Shown here in pieces: positions 1 through 9,546 of a DNA stretch of 64,000 nt; within the stretch, counting starts at the first letter, position 1, and every line of letters starts with the position of its first letter. The DNA is taken from assembly GCA_963736445.1 (NCBI GenBank), contig CAVTOY010000006.1, positions 1 to 64,000 on the forward strand. Reading direction: 5' to 3'. The stretch is from Thiosocius sp963736445. GTDB lineage: Bacteria > Pseudomonadota > Gammaproteobacteria > Chromatiales > Chromatiaceae. A program made the position numbers and the translations under genes. Below the pieces are notes generated by a model, which saw only the letters and a program-made list of their open reading frames with translations, did not search any database and had not been told where the DNA came from.

Positions 1-302
1 CGTTCAGCCCAGAACAGATTGGTGTTGCCCTCGTAAAGAGATACGATGTTGTCGTTTTCAATCTGTGGCAGGACCCATTCCTTCTTTCCCCATACGCCTG
101 AACCATAGGGCCACTCGTTGGACTTGTAGCGTTCAGCGAACAGTTTTTTCCAGCTCTTTGCATCGCGGCGGGCAAGGGCCTTAAGATCGTGCCGCACCTC
201 AAGCAGTGATCCGCATGTTTTGCAGCGGTAGACGATCGAGTTGAGCGGATAGTTCGCCTTACACTGTTCGTTTATGCATTGAAACCATGCTCGGTTTGAC
301 AT
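1..302 (-). CDS. thrC: Threonine synthase, N-terminal part (runs off window)
   Basis: The reading frame starts at the ATG at 302 and is open to the window edge, so only about 100 N-terminal residues are visible. They begin MSNRAWFQCINEQC and include a Cys pair pattern (CINEQC ... YRCKTCGSLLEV) followed by a passage ending EGNTNLFWAE. This matches the zinc-ribbon-like N-terminus of one class of threonine synthases, which convert O-phosphohomoserine to threonine using PLP. The PLP lysine lies beyond the edge and cannot be checked. A ribosome site (AAAGGTG) sits just upstream of the start. No frameshift is seen in this part. Confidence 0.75.
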   Translation of the reverse strand, partial: MSNRAWFQCINEQCKANYPLNSIVYRCKTCGSLLEVRHDLKALARRDAKSWKKLFAERYKSNEWPYGSGVWGKKEWVLPQIENDNIVSLYEGNTNLFWAE

Positions 303-543
303 AGACACCTTTCTCAGTTTTTAGCCGGTAAAGTCGATCAAAGGAAGAATATCATAATAATTCGCCGATGATCAATGGTAAATTTCCCCTCTTCTTCCAT
401 AGAAGAACATACTGCCCACTTTTTTTATTTTATTTTGAAGCGCTCTTTTTATCAAGCTGCCGCAGTTCCCCCCGCCTCCTTCATTCTGATCTGCCGTTCA
501 GGTATACTGTAGAAAGCAATGGTTCAGAAACAGGGTGAATAGA

Positions 544-989
544 ATGCACAGGCTTATCATCCGGGATATGCGGGCAGACGATATCCCCGCGGTGCTGGAG
601 ATTGAAGAGCTTTCATTCAGCAGCCCCTCGGTCCGGAGAAATTTTTCTCAATGAACTGTATAAAAAATACTCGGTGCTGAAAGTTGCTGAATTTGAGGAA
701 GCCAGTGACCGGCTATCTCTGTGCAGATTACCTTCACCATGAATCGAATATCCTGAACCTCGCGGTGCATCCGGATTTCAGGAGACGGGGAGTTGCGACA
801 AGACTGATGAATGAAGCAACAGGAGAATTGAAGGAAAAGGGTTGTGTGTTCATGTATCTGAAAGTCAGGGTTTCCAATGCCGGTGGGCAGAGATTCTATG
901 AACGTTTGGGGTTTAAAACCGAGGGTGTCAGAAAGAAATATTATGAGAATCCGGATGAGGATGCATTGCAGATGATGGGGAGGTTATGA
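544..989 (+). CDS. rimI: Ribosomal protein alanine N-acetyltransferase RimI (frameshifted)
   Basis: This is a GNAT-fold acetyltransferase that would acetylate the N-terminal alanine of ribosomal protein S18. The protein starts MHRLIIRDMRADDIPAVLEI and continues, after a frame change around 630-690, with GYLCADYLHHESNILNLAVHP. It then shows the acetyl-CoA loop RRRGVATRL and the C-terminal block RFYERLGFKTEGVRKKYY, which is characteristic of RimI. Rejoined, the length is about 148 residues, normal for the family. The ATG at 544 is chosen because the frame before the break already contains the conserved beginning of the GNAT domain. The break lies in a stretch around CCCCTCGG, so a sequencing indel is likely. 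Confidence 0.8.
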
Positions 990-1027
990 GAGTATCAACT
1001 TCTCTCCGTTTCAGATTCCCTGGATGA

Positions 1028-1339
1028 TTATTCACGGATGCTTTGAATTAATTCCTTTATTTTTGTTTTCTGCTCATCGGTCAGGCCGATAAACATAACA
1101 CCAATGCCTATTCCCGGCTGAGTATACCTGATCTGTGCTTTTACCGTTATTTTTTCCCCATGGAAAGGTATGGTCACCTCTATAAAACTGTGCTCTTCAT
1201 AAGATTGTATCCCGGAAATATACAGTCCATCCTCGCTGATATCCATGCATGTGGACATCCGGGTGCCGTCTATCAGGATTTCTTCCCTGAACGGGAGTCT
1301 TTCGTGCTTCCTGCGTTCACCCTGTAGTTCAGCGTTCAT
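1028..1339 (-). CDS. Small PilZ-domain protein, putative c-di-GMP receptor
   Basis: This is an intact single-domain protein of 103 residues. It has the PilZ signature: an arginine-rich start (RRKHERLPF) followed about 30 residues later by DISEDGLYISG, the D/N-x-S-x-x-G motif that contacts cyclic di-GMP. The C-terminal half has the beta-strand pattern of PilZ (IRYTQPGIGIGVMFIGL). It probably acts as a cytoplasmic c-di-GMP sensor. A GGDEF-EAL protein on the same strand about 2 kb away could take part in the same signalling network, but nothing in the sequence links them directly. Confidence 0.8.
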   Translation of the reverse strand: MNAELQGERRKHERLPFREEILIDGTRMSTCMDISEDGLYISGIQSYEEHSFIEVTIPFHGEKITVKAQIRYTQPGIGIGVMFIGLTDEQKTKIKELIQSIRE

Positions 1340-1426
1340 TTCAGTCCATTATACTCCAGGAAAGTCAAACTGGCAAATAAAAAATCTGTTTCCCGGCAGA
1401 TTTTTTCTATTCTCCCCATTTCTATT

Positions 1427-2350
1427 TCAGAAATATTTCCCGAGAACAAACGAAGCTATCGTCAGCCCTGCCGTGAGTGCCTGAAACTGTATCGTTCCCG
1501 CCTGGGCCGGCACGATTGCCTGGGGATCGGCATGGTGCTTCCACATATGGTGGGTTGTCTTCAACGCAAGAGGCAGAGAGAGAAACAGCAGACAAGACCA
1601 GAGCGGGTAATACTTCCGGAGAATAAGGACAATTACAGAAAAATAAAACAGCATACTAAACGCGACATAGCCATACCGTGAAGCTGAAGTGCCGAGCCTC
1701 ACAACAAGATTTCTCTTTCCCGCATTTCTGTCTGCCTCATAATCAGGAAATTCGTTTATCCAGAGGATGTTCGCAACAACAAGACCGTTCGGAATGCCGA
1801 CAAGAAAATATTCCGGCTTGAATATGCCGAAGTTGATATACCCCATTCCGAGTGTTATCAGCGGCCCGAATGCAAGGAAGATGATCATCTTCACCAAGCC
1901 CTCTCGACTGGAAAGAAAAGGGCTTTATCGAATAGAGGAGCCCGCAGAACGCCCCGATCGTACCGATGAGCAGGACATGGGGGCGGCCGACAGAGAATCA
2001 GCGGTACCCCGGTTGCAGCCGCGAGCAGGAAAAGTATGACCGACATGTATAAGAATGATCTTCTTGTCAGGATGTGTTCAATGCGGCTTCTGCTCCCGCC
2101 GCTGAAGGGTGTGGGGAACTTGTTTATCCTGTCGCTCTCGTCCCCAGTCGAAATAGTCATTGATAGTATTCCCGCCGAGATGGAGGAACAACACTCCGAG
2201 CACGCCCAGTAGGGCATTGATCAGGAGAATTCAGTCGGAATTGCCCAGAGCCATACCGCCCCCAGGATCGCAGGGAGAACGGAGGCGGAAACAAAGGGAA
2301 GCCTTGTACCCATGACATAGGACTTCTGTTTGAATCGTCGGTACGGTCAT
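1427..2350 (-). CDS. UbiA/MenA-family prenyltransferase (frameshifted)
   Basis: This is an integral membrane prenyltransferase, probably in menaquinone synthesis (1,4-dihydroxy-2-naphthoate polyprenyltransferase). The rejoined protein has both Asp-rich motifs of the family: NTINDYFDW in the N-terminal half, read across a frame break near 2,150-2,230, and NEFPDYEADRNAGKRNLVVRLG in the second half. Hydrophobic helices follow (YGYVAFSMLFYFSVIVLIL). The C-terminal 156 residues are in one frame; at least two indels break the first half. The start is uncertain; the ATG near 2,350 gives a normal length of about 300 residues. MenA fits best because the neighbouring complex I genes imply quinone-based respiration, but other UbiA members are not excluded. 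Confidence 0.7.
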
Positions 2351-2773
2351 GATAGTTCTGTTGGAAACAACAAAATTATACCAGAATCAGGCCGGAATAA
2401 TTTACTGCGGATTAAATAAGTAAGGCATGATTGCTGTCCAAAATATTTTAAAGAAAAGATAAGGCTCGTTTTTTGAAACAAAATCACGGGTAACCCCGAA
2501 CAGGCTTTAGCCTTTCGGGCCAGGAGACGGAGCGGAGGTCTCAGCAAAGAATTTCATGAGAACATTATAGTCAGAGAAAGTCATGATCATTCACAAAGGG
2601 AGTTTACTTTGTTTCAAAAAACGTGGCTTATACAGGCGTTCCGGTAGAATATTTCATTATAAAAAATCGTTAAACATGCCCAGGGTGCGTTCTGGTATAA
2701 TATCTTCAGCAAACAATCTTCTTTTCACCGGTTAAAAGTCATGGTAAGAGCGGTTCGCAGGAAAGGAGATTTC
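2351..2773. other. Intergenic region, no gene recognised
   Basis: About 420 bases separate the divergent prenyltransferase and isochorismatase-like genes. A 66-codon open frame on the minus strand here has no recognisable features and looks accidental. The stretch is AT-rich around 2,640-2,720, as expected of a promoter region. A ribosome site (GGAGAT, 2,765-2,770) precedes the downstream ATG. Confidence 0.5.
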
Positions 2774-3321
2774 ATGGACAAATTTCTTTCTCGACAGAAA
2801 TAATACCGCATTGGTAGTCATCGATATTCAGGACAGGTTAGCGGTCACGATGAAGGTGAAAGACACGGTAAAATCAGAACTGTCTTCACCTGATTGAACT
2901 CGCTAAACTTTTTGATATCCCGGTAATCGTAACCGAACAGTATCCAAAGGGACTCGGCCATACTGTTGAAGAAATACGGAATGAGTTGCCCATATATCAG
3001 CCGGTAGAGAAAATGACATTCAGCTGTTGTGATGAAAATAACTTTTTACAGACGATAATGAGGGATCGCGAAAAAGCAGATCATTCTTCTGGGGATGGAA
3101 ACTCATGTATGTGTCCTTCAGACATGTCTCGGCCTGCTCCGCGCGGCATCAGTGCATGTGGTGAAGGATGCGGTCTGTTCCAGGACAAAGGAGAACTGGA
3201 AGACCGGCATTGCATTCATGCGGATGCAGGCACCGTGATAACTTCTGCCGAAATAGTATTTCAACTGCTGAAGGTTGCAGGAACTGAAGAATTCAGGACG
3301 ATCGTGAAAAGGATCAAATGA
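2774..3321 (+). CDS. Isochorismatase-family cysteine hydrolase (frameshifted)
   Basis: The rejoined protein of about 180 residues has the isochorismatase-like fold. It starts MDKF, and after a frame break at about 2,790 reads NTALVVIDIQDRL, which carries the catalytic Asp. PVIVTEQYPKGLG follows, carrying the family lysine region. After another break near 3,090 it reads METHVCVLQT, with the nucleophilic Cys. The C-terminal half ends AGTVITSAEIVFQLLKVAGTEEF. The triad Asp-Lys-Cys is therefore present. This subgroup includes nicotinamidase-like and uncharacterised hydrolases; the substrate cannot be told from sequence. The start at 2,774 is fixed by a GGAGAT ribosome site. Confidence 0.75.
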
Positions 3322-3393
3322 ACCTGAGTATCTCCCGCTGGAGATCATCCTTGACATATGCTCTTCTTTCCTCTCCGGAGACCTGATGCATCC

Positions 3394-4779
3394 TCAGTAC
3401 CGCTTTTCCTTTGCGAGTAAATGCACCACTTTCCCGGCAGGGAGAGGGCGGCTGATCAGATTCCCCTGGAGCTCATCGCAATCAAGAGAGCGGATCATTG
3501 CAAGCTGTTCTTTTCTCTCCACACCCTCGGCGATTACCTTCATGTTGAGCGTATGGGCCATGGCGATAATTGCCCGTGCAACCACTCCCTCGGCATTACT
3601 GAATGCGATCGAAGAGATGAACGGTTCAACAATCTTTACCTTGCTCATGGGAAAATATTTCAGGTCGGCGAGGGATGAGTATCCGGTGCCGAAATCATCG
3701 ATCGAGATATTGACCCCCATTTTCCGCAGCACCTTCAATGCCCTGACCGTTCGTTCAATCTTCCGGAGAAAAATGCTTTCGGTCAGCTCCAGTTCAAGGA
3801 ATTGCGGAGCGAGTCCGGTGTCTTCCAGAATTCTGCTGACCGTGTGCGTTATATCATGTTCGTGGAAATGATGAGCCGAAATGTTCACCGCGACACGAAT
3901 CGGCCGCAACCCTGCCTTCTGCCATGTCATGTTCTGCATGCAGGCTGAACGCAATGCCCATTCGCCAAGAGGAATCGTAAGGCCCATTTCTTCCATCAGG
4001 GGAAGAAATTCCCCGGGATAGACCAACCCCACCCCCGGCCTCTGCCAGCGGGCAAGGGCTTCTACTCCGGTAATCAGGCCGGAGCGCAGGTCGATCTGCG
4101 GTTGATAATACAGAAGGAATTCCCCCCGCTGGAGGGCCAGTTCCAACCCTGTTTCCATGACCATACGTTCGAACGCCTTTTCAGTCATTGCACGGGAATA
4201 AAATTGATAGGTATTTTTCCTGAGTTCTTTCATCCGTTGCATCGCCGTGTACGCATTGCTGAGCAGGGATTTCGGATCACCGGCGTCATCGGGGAAAACA
4301 CTGATGCCGATATTGAGTTTTACCGAGTATTTCTGCCTTTTAAGGACAAAAGGTTTTTCCATTGAAGAGAGGATACTCCTCGCCACAATCGCAGCGTCTT
4401 CGGGATATCGTATTTCCGGCAGGAGTATCACAAATTCATCTCTGCCCGGTCGTGCCAGGGTATCACTCTTTCTGATGCATCTCTGGAGCCGTTTTACCAA
4501 TGCTATCAGCAGCCGATTGCCGAAGGCCTCACCAAGCGTGTCATTGATAACTTTCAGACGGTCAACGCTTACAAAGAGAACTGCGATGATCTTGTTTGTC
4601 CGTGAAGTGATCCCAACTGACTGGGCCAGGCGATCAAAGAAGAGATTACTGTCCGGAAGCCCTGTCAGGATATCATAAGAATGGGTTTTGTCTATATTCA
4701 GTTCAAGCTTCGGTTTTGGAGTCTTGCAAAAAGTTTCGATGGGACACCCACGTCGTATTCCAAAAAACCTAAAGGGCAT
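3394..4779 (-). CDS. GGDEF-EAL protein with degenerate cyclase motif
   Basis: This is an intact protein of 461 residues. The N-terminal half is a GGDEF domain (YDILTGLPDSNLFFDRL, then GRDEFVILLP) whose signature is GRDEF rather than GGDEF, so cyclase activity is doubtful. The C-terminal half is an EAL domain with the expected metal and catalytic positions: EALARW, NISAHH, ELTES, IDDFGTGYSSL, the Lys of KVKIV, AEGVE and LQG. The usual KID following the DDFGTG block is KIV here. The most likely activity is c-di-GMP phosphodiesterase, possibly allosterically controlled by the GGDEF half. There is no membrane segment or sensor domain. An open frame continues upstream to about 4,919 in another frame, so the N-terminus could be longer if an indel is present. 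Confidence 0.85.
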   Translation of the reverse strand: MPFRFFGIRRGCPIETFCKTPKPKLELNIDKTHSYDILTGLPDSNLFFDRLAQSVGITSRTNKIIAVLFVSVDRLKVINDTLGEAFGNRLLIALVKRLQRCIRKSDTLARPGRDEFVILLPEIRYPEDAAIVARSILSSMEKPFVLKRQKYSVKLNIGISVFPDDAGDPKSLLSNAYTAMQRMKELRKNTYQFYSRAMTEKAFERMVMETGLELALQRGEFLLYYQPQIDLRSGLITGVEALARWQRPGVGLVYPGEFLPLMEEMGLTIPLGEWALRSACMQNMTWQKAGLRPIRVAVNISAHHFHEHDITHTVSRILEDTGLAPQFLELELTESIFLRKIERTVRALKVLRKMGVNISIDDFGTGYSSLADLKYFPMSKVKIVEPFISSIAFSNAEGVVARAIIAMAHTLNMKVIAEGVERKEQLAMIRSLDCDELQGNLISRPLPAGKVVHLLAKEKRY

Positions 4780-5100
4780 CCCCCACCCCCCTGAAATAAA
4801 AAATTCCGGACCATCACCAGGATAATCCGGCGCTTATGATGTCTCATGTTCTGAGATCTCTTTGTTCTTTTCACCGTTTCATAGTATATCGCCAATGTGA
4901 AATCGTTACATATTACCACTAAATGAATAAAAAAGAAACCATAACTTTATTTTCTTGAGAATTCTTCGCGCAGACAATGGTGTTATTTTGAATTTCTCTC
5001 ACAGAGAATGGCCTGTTGAGAGAGAGGTCTTTCGCTAAGCAGAAAAGGGAACTTCTTTCCAGAGGAATTTTTCCTAATTCGAAGAATTGTAGACTTTGCC
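4780..5100. other. Intergenic region, no gene recognised
   Basis: About 320 bases lie between nuoN and the GGDEF-EAL gene, both on the minus strand. The first part may include lost N-terminal codons of the GGDEF-EAL gene; the rest is AT-rich and probably holds its promoter. No structured element stands out. Confidence 0.4.
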
Positions 5101-6529
5101 CTAGAACCCTGTTACGGCTGCCCGCGCAAGGTTCAGCAGGGCCGAGGGGAGTACCCCGATTATGAGCACTGCTGCCGTGGTAATGCCGAGGGCAACTCCG
5201 TTCGTGAATGAGGTGGTAAGGACCACGTCTGTTTTGGGGTCTCTCATATACATATACATGACGATCCTCAGATAGAAGTATGCGGATATTGCGCTGAAGA
5301 TCACCGCAACGAGAACCAGCCAGGTATAGCCTGCATTGATTGCAGCCATAAAGACATAGAACTTGCCGATAAACCCCGCGGTAGGCGGTATGCCGGTCAG
5401 GGAGAACATGAATATCAGCATGAGCGCCGCTGCAAGGGGATGTGTCTTTGAAAGTCCTTCATAGTCAGTGATCTCTTCGCCCTTGAACCCTTCGCTCCTG
5501 AGCATTATAATCACTGCGAAAGCTCCGATGTTCATGAATGCATAGATCATCAGATAATTCATCACGCTCGCGAGTCCATCCGCATTCGCCGTGATGATTC
5601 CGAGCAGGGCATATCCTGCATGGGCGATGGATGAAGTACGCAAGCATTCTTTTAATATTTGTCTGCGAAAGCGCAATGATGTTCCCGACAGCCATGGTGA
5701 GAATTGCTATAGGGATCAGGATCACTGCCCAGTCGACCTTGGCAGCTGCAAAGCCGATCAGAAAGACCCTTCCGAGTACTGCAAACCCTGCAGCTTTCAG
5801 ACCCACAGACATAAACGCGGTAACCGAAGTCGGGGCGCCTTCATAGACATCCGGTGTCCACATGTGAAACGGCGCCGCAGCTATCTTGAAACCGAATGCA
5901 ACAACAAAGAAACTGATCGAAAGCAGAAGGGCGAGGTTGTCTGCAAGTCCTTTTTCGCTGATGAACGCTGCGATAGCATTTATGTCCGTCGTACCGGTTA
6001 GTCCGTAGATAATCGATATGCCATAAAGCAGGAAAGCCGAGGAAAACGCTCCGAGGAGGAAGTATTTCAGGGCCGATTCGGTTGACTTAATACTATGCCT
6101 GATAAATCCCGCAAGCACATAAGTGCTCAGGGCCATGAGTTCAAGCCCGAGATAGAGCACGATAAGGTCCCCCGCAGACGCCATGATCATCATACCTATG
6201 GTGGAAAAGAGGAGAAGGCTGTAATATTCGCCGTAGTTTACTTTTTCCACCGCGATATATTTTATGGAGATTAATATCGACAGAATAACGTTCAGGAAAA
6301 AGATGACCTTAAAGAAGGTGCTGTAGCCGTCCGAGATGTACATTCCGCCGAAAGTCATGCCTCCGAAAGAAAAAAGGCTTAATCCTATCAGTGCGGTACC
6401 GGCTATACTGATCAGTGCAATCGCTTCTTTCTTCTTGATAATGAGGTCCAGAAGAAGCACGATAAGTGCAAACGAAGTCATGAGGATTTCTGGCATTACC
6501 GGATTGAGATCGGGCAGCGGGAAATTCAT
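5101..6529 (-). CDS. nuoN: NADH-quinone oxidoreductase subunit N (one frameshift)
   Basis: This is a membrane proton-translocating subunit of respiratory complex I. The 5' two-thirds (start MNFPLPDLNPVMPEIL) and the 3' third (SIAHAGYALLGIITAN to the end) are in different frames, joined near 5,620 at the conserved RMLAYFSSIAHAGY segment. Conserved helices include FGFKIAAAPFHMWTPDVYEGAP and FSLTGIPPTAGFIGKFYVF. The rejoined length of about 476 residues is normal. The start codon overlaps the nuoM stop as ATGA, which indicates translational coupling and the standard nuoM-nuoN order. Confidence 0.9.
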
Positions 6530-7632
6530 CTGATTACCTCCATGATCGATTTTGCGATACTGGCCTCATAAATCCCGCCGGGGATGTTCATCCTTTCAAG
6601 GAGATGCTGTACTGTCAGGATGCAGAAAGCTCAGGAATGAGTTCGGATATATCCCTATCCAGAATACGAGGAATAACATGGGGAGCAATGCCAAAGTCTC
6701 TCTGATGTCCATGTCAGGCAGACCGACAATTTTCGGATTTATCTCCATGAAGAATATTCTCTGGTAAAGCCAGAGCATATATCCGGCGCCGATTATGATA
6801 CCGGTACAGGCAAGGACGCCGGCCCATTTATTCGCAGCAAATCCCCCGAGGAGGATGAGGAATTCACCGACAAACCCGTTCGTGGCAGGAAGACCGATAG
6901 ATGCAAGGGTAAATACCATGAAGAAGGCAGAGTATATCGGCATTACTGATGCAAGTCCTCCGTAATCAGCTATCTTTCTGGTGTGGGTCCGGTCATACAC
7001 GACCCCGACTGACAGGAAGAGTGCGCCGGTGATAACCCCGTGGTTCAGCATCTGTAGGATTCCGCCTTCAAGCCCCTGGGCGTTCAGGGCAAAGATACCG
7101 AGCGTAACAAATCCCATGTGGCTAACCGAACTGTACGCGATAAGACGTTTTAGATCTGTCTGCGCAAGGCATATGACCGCGCCATAAATAATTGCGATAA
7201 CAGAAAGCGTGAGCATAACCGGAACCATTGCCTTGGAGGCTTCCGGAAAAAGCGGGAGGGAGAACACTCAGAAAACCATACGCACCCATTTTAATGAGGA
7301 CTGCTGCCAGGATCACGACCCCGCGATCGAGAGCTTCTGTATGGGCATCCGGCAGCCAGGTGAACCGGCCACATGGGAACTTTTACCGCAAATGCGGCGA
7401 AGAAAGCCCAGAAAAGCCACATCTGCATGGTGTATGGATATTGTATTGTCATCATGGTGAGTATATCGAAAGTCTTTCCGGAGTAAAGGTAGAGGACGAT
7501 GATTCCGACCAGCATCGGTCGACTTCCGACAAGGGTATATAGGAAGAACTTGATTGCTGCATAGACCCTGTTGGGACCTCCCCACACTCCGATGATCAGG
7601 ACCGTCGGGATGAGCATGGCTTCCAGCAATTG
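6526..7632 (-). CDS. nuoM: NADH-quinone oxidoreductase subunit M, N-terminus missing
   Basis: This is an antiporter-like membrane subunit of complex I. Visible blocks in order are LLEAMLIPTVLIIGVWGG (with the conserved Glu), FAVKVPMWPVH, then after a frame break ILAAVLIKMGAYGFL with the conserved Lys, then TDLKRLIAYSSVSHMGFV and LPATNGFVGEFLIL. A further frame break near 6,605 leads to the true C-terminus, which ends at 6,526 and overlaps nuoN. About 120 N-terminal residues are absent: homology stops abruptly near 7,632, where unrelated high-GC sequence begins. This is an assembly or read junction, not a natural truncation, because nothing resembling a mobile element is present. Confidence 0.85.
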
Positions 7633-7766
7633 GTGGTGCCTTTACGCCTCAACTCATGGTGCTTGTTGGTGGACGGTGCTGGCGGAGTTCGCTTCTCTGG
7701 GGGCGTCGTTCTGGTGAGGTTCACGTGGCGCAGATCCAACTCTGATCCCCGCTTCCCCGGATCCGA
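7633..7766. other. Chimeric junction zone between pieces A and B
   Basis: To the left, nuoM coding sequence ends inside a conserved helix. To the right, the stop codon of a high-GC squalene synthase lies at 7,767. The 134 bases between code for nothing recognisable. GC content and apparent taxonomic affinity change here. I see no clear sequencing adapter, inverted repeat or integrase site. Confidence 0.6.
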
Positions 7767-8832
7767 TCAAGATTTTATTTCCATGGCCGTCAGCAGTGTC
7801 TGACAGCTTTTTCTCAGGCGGTCGGCTCGCCAGTTGAAAAAGTTGTCCGACAGGACGCAGCCGTGGCTTTCCAGCAGGGTATAGTAGACGCAGAACCGTG
7901 AGATCTTGGTCCGGCGAATCGGAAGAACTGCCGGCGGTGCGCAACGGATCACTGAGGCAGGCTTCGAGGGTTTTCCAGGCCATCAGATAATTGGTCACGC
8001 AAAACAGTTTGTACTGCTTGAGGCCGACTCCAGGCCCAGGATGTATTCCCTTGCCGCCGGTCAGGTGGGAAATGGTGGCGCTGGCCAGGGAGAAGACTCC
8101 CAGTTGGGATCGTCCCCGGCGGGCGGACGCCGGGCCCGGCCAGTGGGGATTCTCCCCGGTGGGGCAGTAGTGGACGTTCCGGAGCCGGTCCTTCTGGATG
8201 TCCTTGACGATGTTGGTCAGCTGCAGCCCGATGCCCGAGTTCGACGGCGGCGTTTCTTTCGCGCGGATTGTCGCCGTCCGCTGATGGCGGCGAACATGTC
8301 GTTCAGCATCAGCCCACGGTGCCGGCCACGTAATAGCAGTATTGATCCAGCTGCTCGTCCGATTCGAAATGGAGATCCCCTGTTCGTTCTGCTGTTCCAG
8401 GAACATGACCATGCCCTCGGCCATTTCCACCGCGTAACTTGAAAATGATGCCCTGGATGCGGACGGGGAAAGATCGGATCAGGTCCAGGATGTCCGATTC
8501 GTGCAGGGTCAGGCGTTCTTCCCAGGTGGCCGGATCGGCAAAAACGGACCGGACTATCCTGACGGGAGGGCCAGGATTTCCACCCAGCCGTGAACGCGAA
8601 TTCCCGCAGGTATCGGCACTTCGGTTCCGTGGGAAGTGATTCGCAATCTTCGACGGTATCGACGATGCGGCACAACAGATAGGCGGCCGAGGCATAGGTG
8701 CGGAGGGGTTCCTGCAGCATTCGGATGGTCAGGGCGAAGGTCCGGGACACCCGGTCCAGCCACAGCGGCAGATCGTCCCTGGTCAGGGTGCGGTCGGTCA
8801 ACCCGGATGATGTCGGTGCTGGGCTCAGTCAT
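7767..8832 (-). CDS. Squalene/phytoene synthase family enzyme (multiply frameshifted)
   Basis: The rejoined protein (about 350 residues, start MTEPSTDIIRVDR) belongs to the squalene/phytoene synthases, which join two prenyl diphosphates head to head. Motifs in order are VSRTFALTIRMLQEPLR, the first Asp-rich motif RIVDTVEDCE, the block LDQYCYYVAGTVG, and the second Asp-rich motif LQLTNIVKDIQKDR. The C-terminus reads SDNFFNWRADRLRKS and stops at 7,767. The YCYYVAGTVG block resembles squalene synthase (farnesyl-diphosphate farnesyltransferase) more than phytoene synthase. At least five indels break the frame. The start overlaps the stop of the upstream methyltransferase gene by ATGA, so the two genes are an operon. 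Confidence 0.75.
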
Positions 8833-9397
8833 ACTGTCGATCCACCACGCGGGTTGGCTTGCAGGTAGCGCCTGCGGATTTCAAAGGCCAGCACCCCGAA
8901 ACTGACCGCCACGTTCAGGGAATGCTTGACCCCCGCCATGGGAATTTCCACCACCTGGTCCGCCAGGTCCAGCAATTGCTCGCTCACGCCGCGCACTTCA
9001 TGCCCCACGATGAAGCAGTGGGGAAAGGGATAGGCGAATCTGTCCCAGCTCTGGGCCCGGCCGTCTGTTCCAGGGCGATCAGGGGAATGCCCAGGTCCTT
9101 CAGGTGGCCGCGGCGGCGGCCGCGTCGCTCCAGTAATCCCAGGGGACGCTCCTGGTGGCGCCGAGGGCGGTTTTTTCGATGTCCGGCCGCGGGGGCGTGG
9201 CGGTCATGCCGCAAAGATACAGCCCGCCCAGGGCCACCGAATCGGCGGTGCGGAACATGGAGCCCACGTTCCAGACACTGCGGACATTGTCCAGGAGGCC
9301 GTAGACCGGCATCCTCCCCGCCGAGCCTGGACCGGATGTGCCGAATCCGGCCTGGGACGGAGCGGGTGGTTGGGGGGTAGTGATTGTCGGTCATCAT
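8829..9397 (-). CDS. SpoU-family RNA 2'-O-methyltransferase (frameshifted)
   Basis: This is a SPOUT-class (TrmH/SpoU) methyltransferase that would methylate a ribose in tRNA or rRNA using S-adenosylmethionine. All three family motifs are present in the rejoined protein: LDNVRSVWNVGSMFRTADS, then FIVGHEVRGVS ... VVEIPMAG, then SLNVAVSFGVLAFEI. The knotted SAM-binding site is formed by the last two. The domain is small, with no RNA-binding extension apparent. The start could be the ATG pair near 9,397 or, in the same frame, 9,529, which would add about 44 residues. Frame breaks lie near 9,060-9,130 and 9,310. It is coupled to the squalene synthase gene downstream. Confidence 0.8.
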
Positions 9398-9546
9398 TTT
9401 GATATATTGGGGCAGGACAATGCGTTTGGCAACCAGCCAGCGGGAAAATTCCCCATCACAGAGGTAAACCCGGGCCCCGCCGGTCGATAAAAGGAGGCCG
9501 AAGGCGTCGTTCATGACCACTGTCTTCAAGGATTGATTTCCGCTTC

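Noticed and set aside
5600..7320. Programmed frameshifting in nuoN, nuoM and other broken genes
   Set aside because: Breaks fall at different, non-slippery sites in many unrelated genes, and one arm of the palindrome has the intact version of a gene broken in the other. Sequencing indels explain them.
7633..7700. A CAGCACC-like heptamer (complementary strand) near 7,670 as a nanopore barcode flank
   Set aside because: Seven bases are too short, the neighbouring 24 bases match no barcode I remember, and no adapter core is present.
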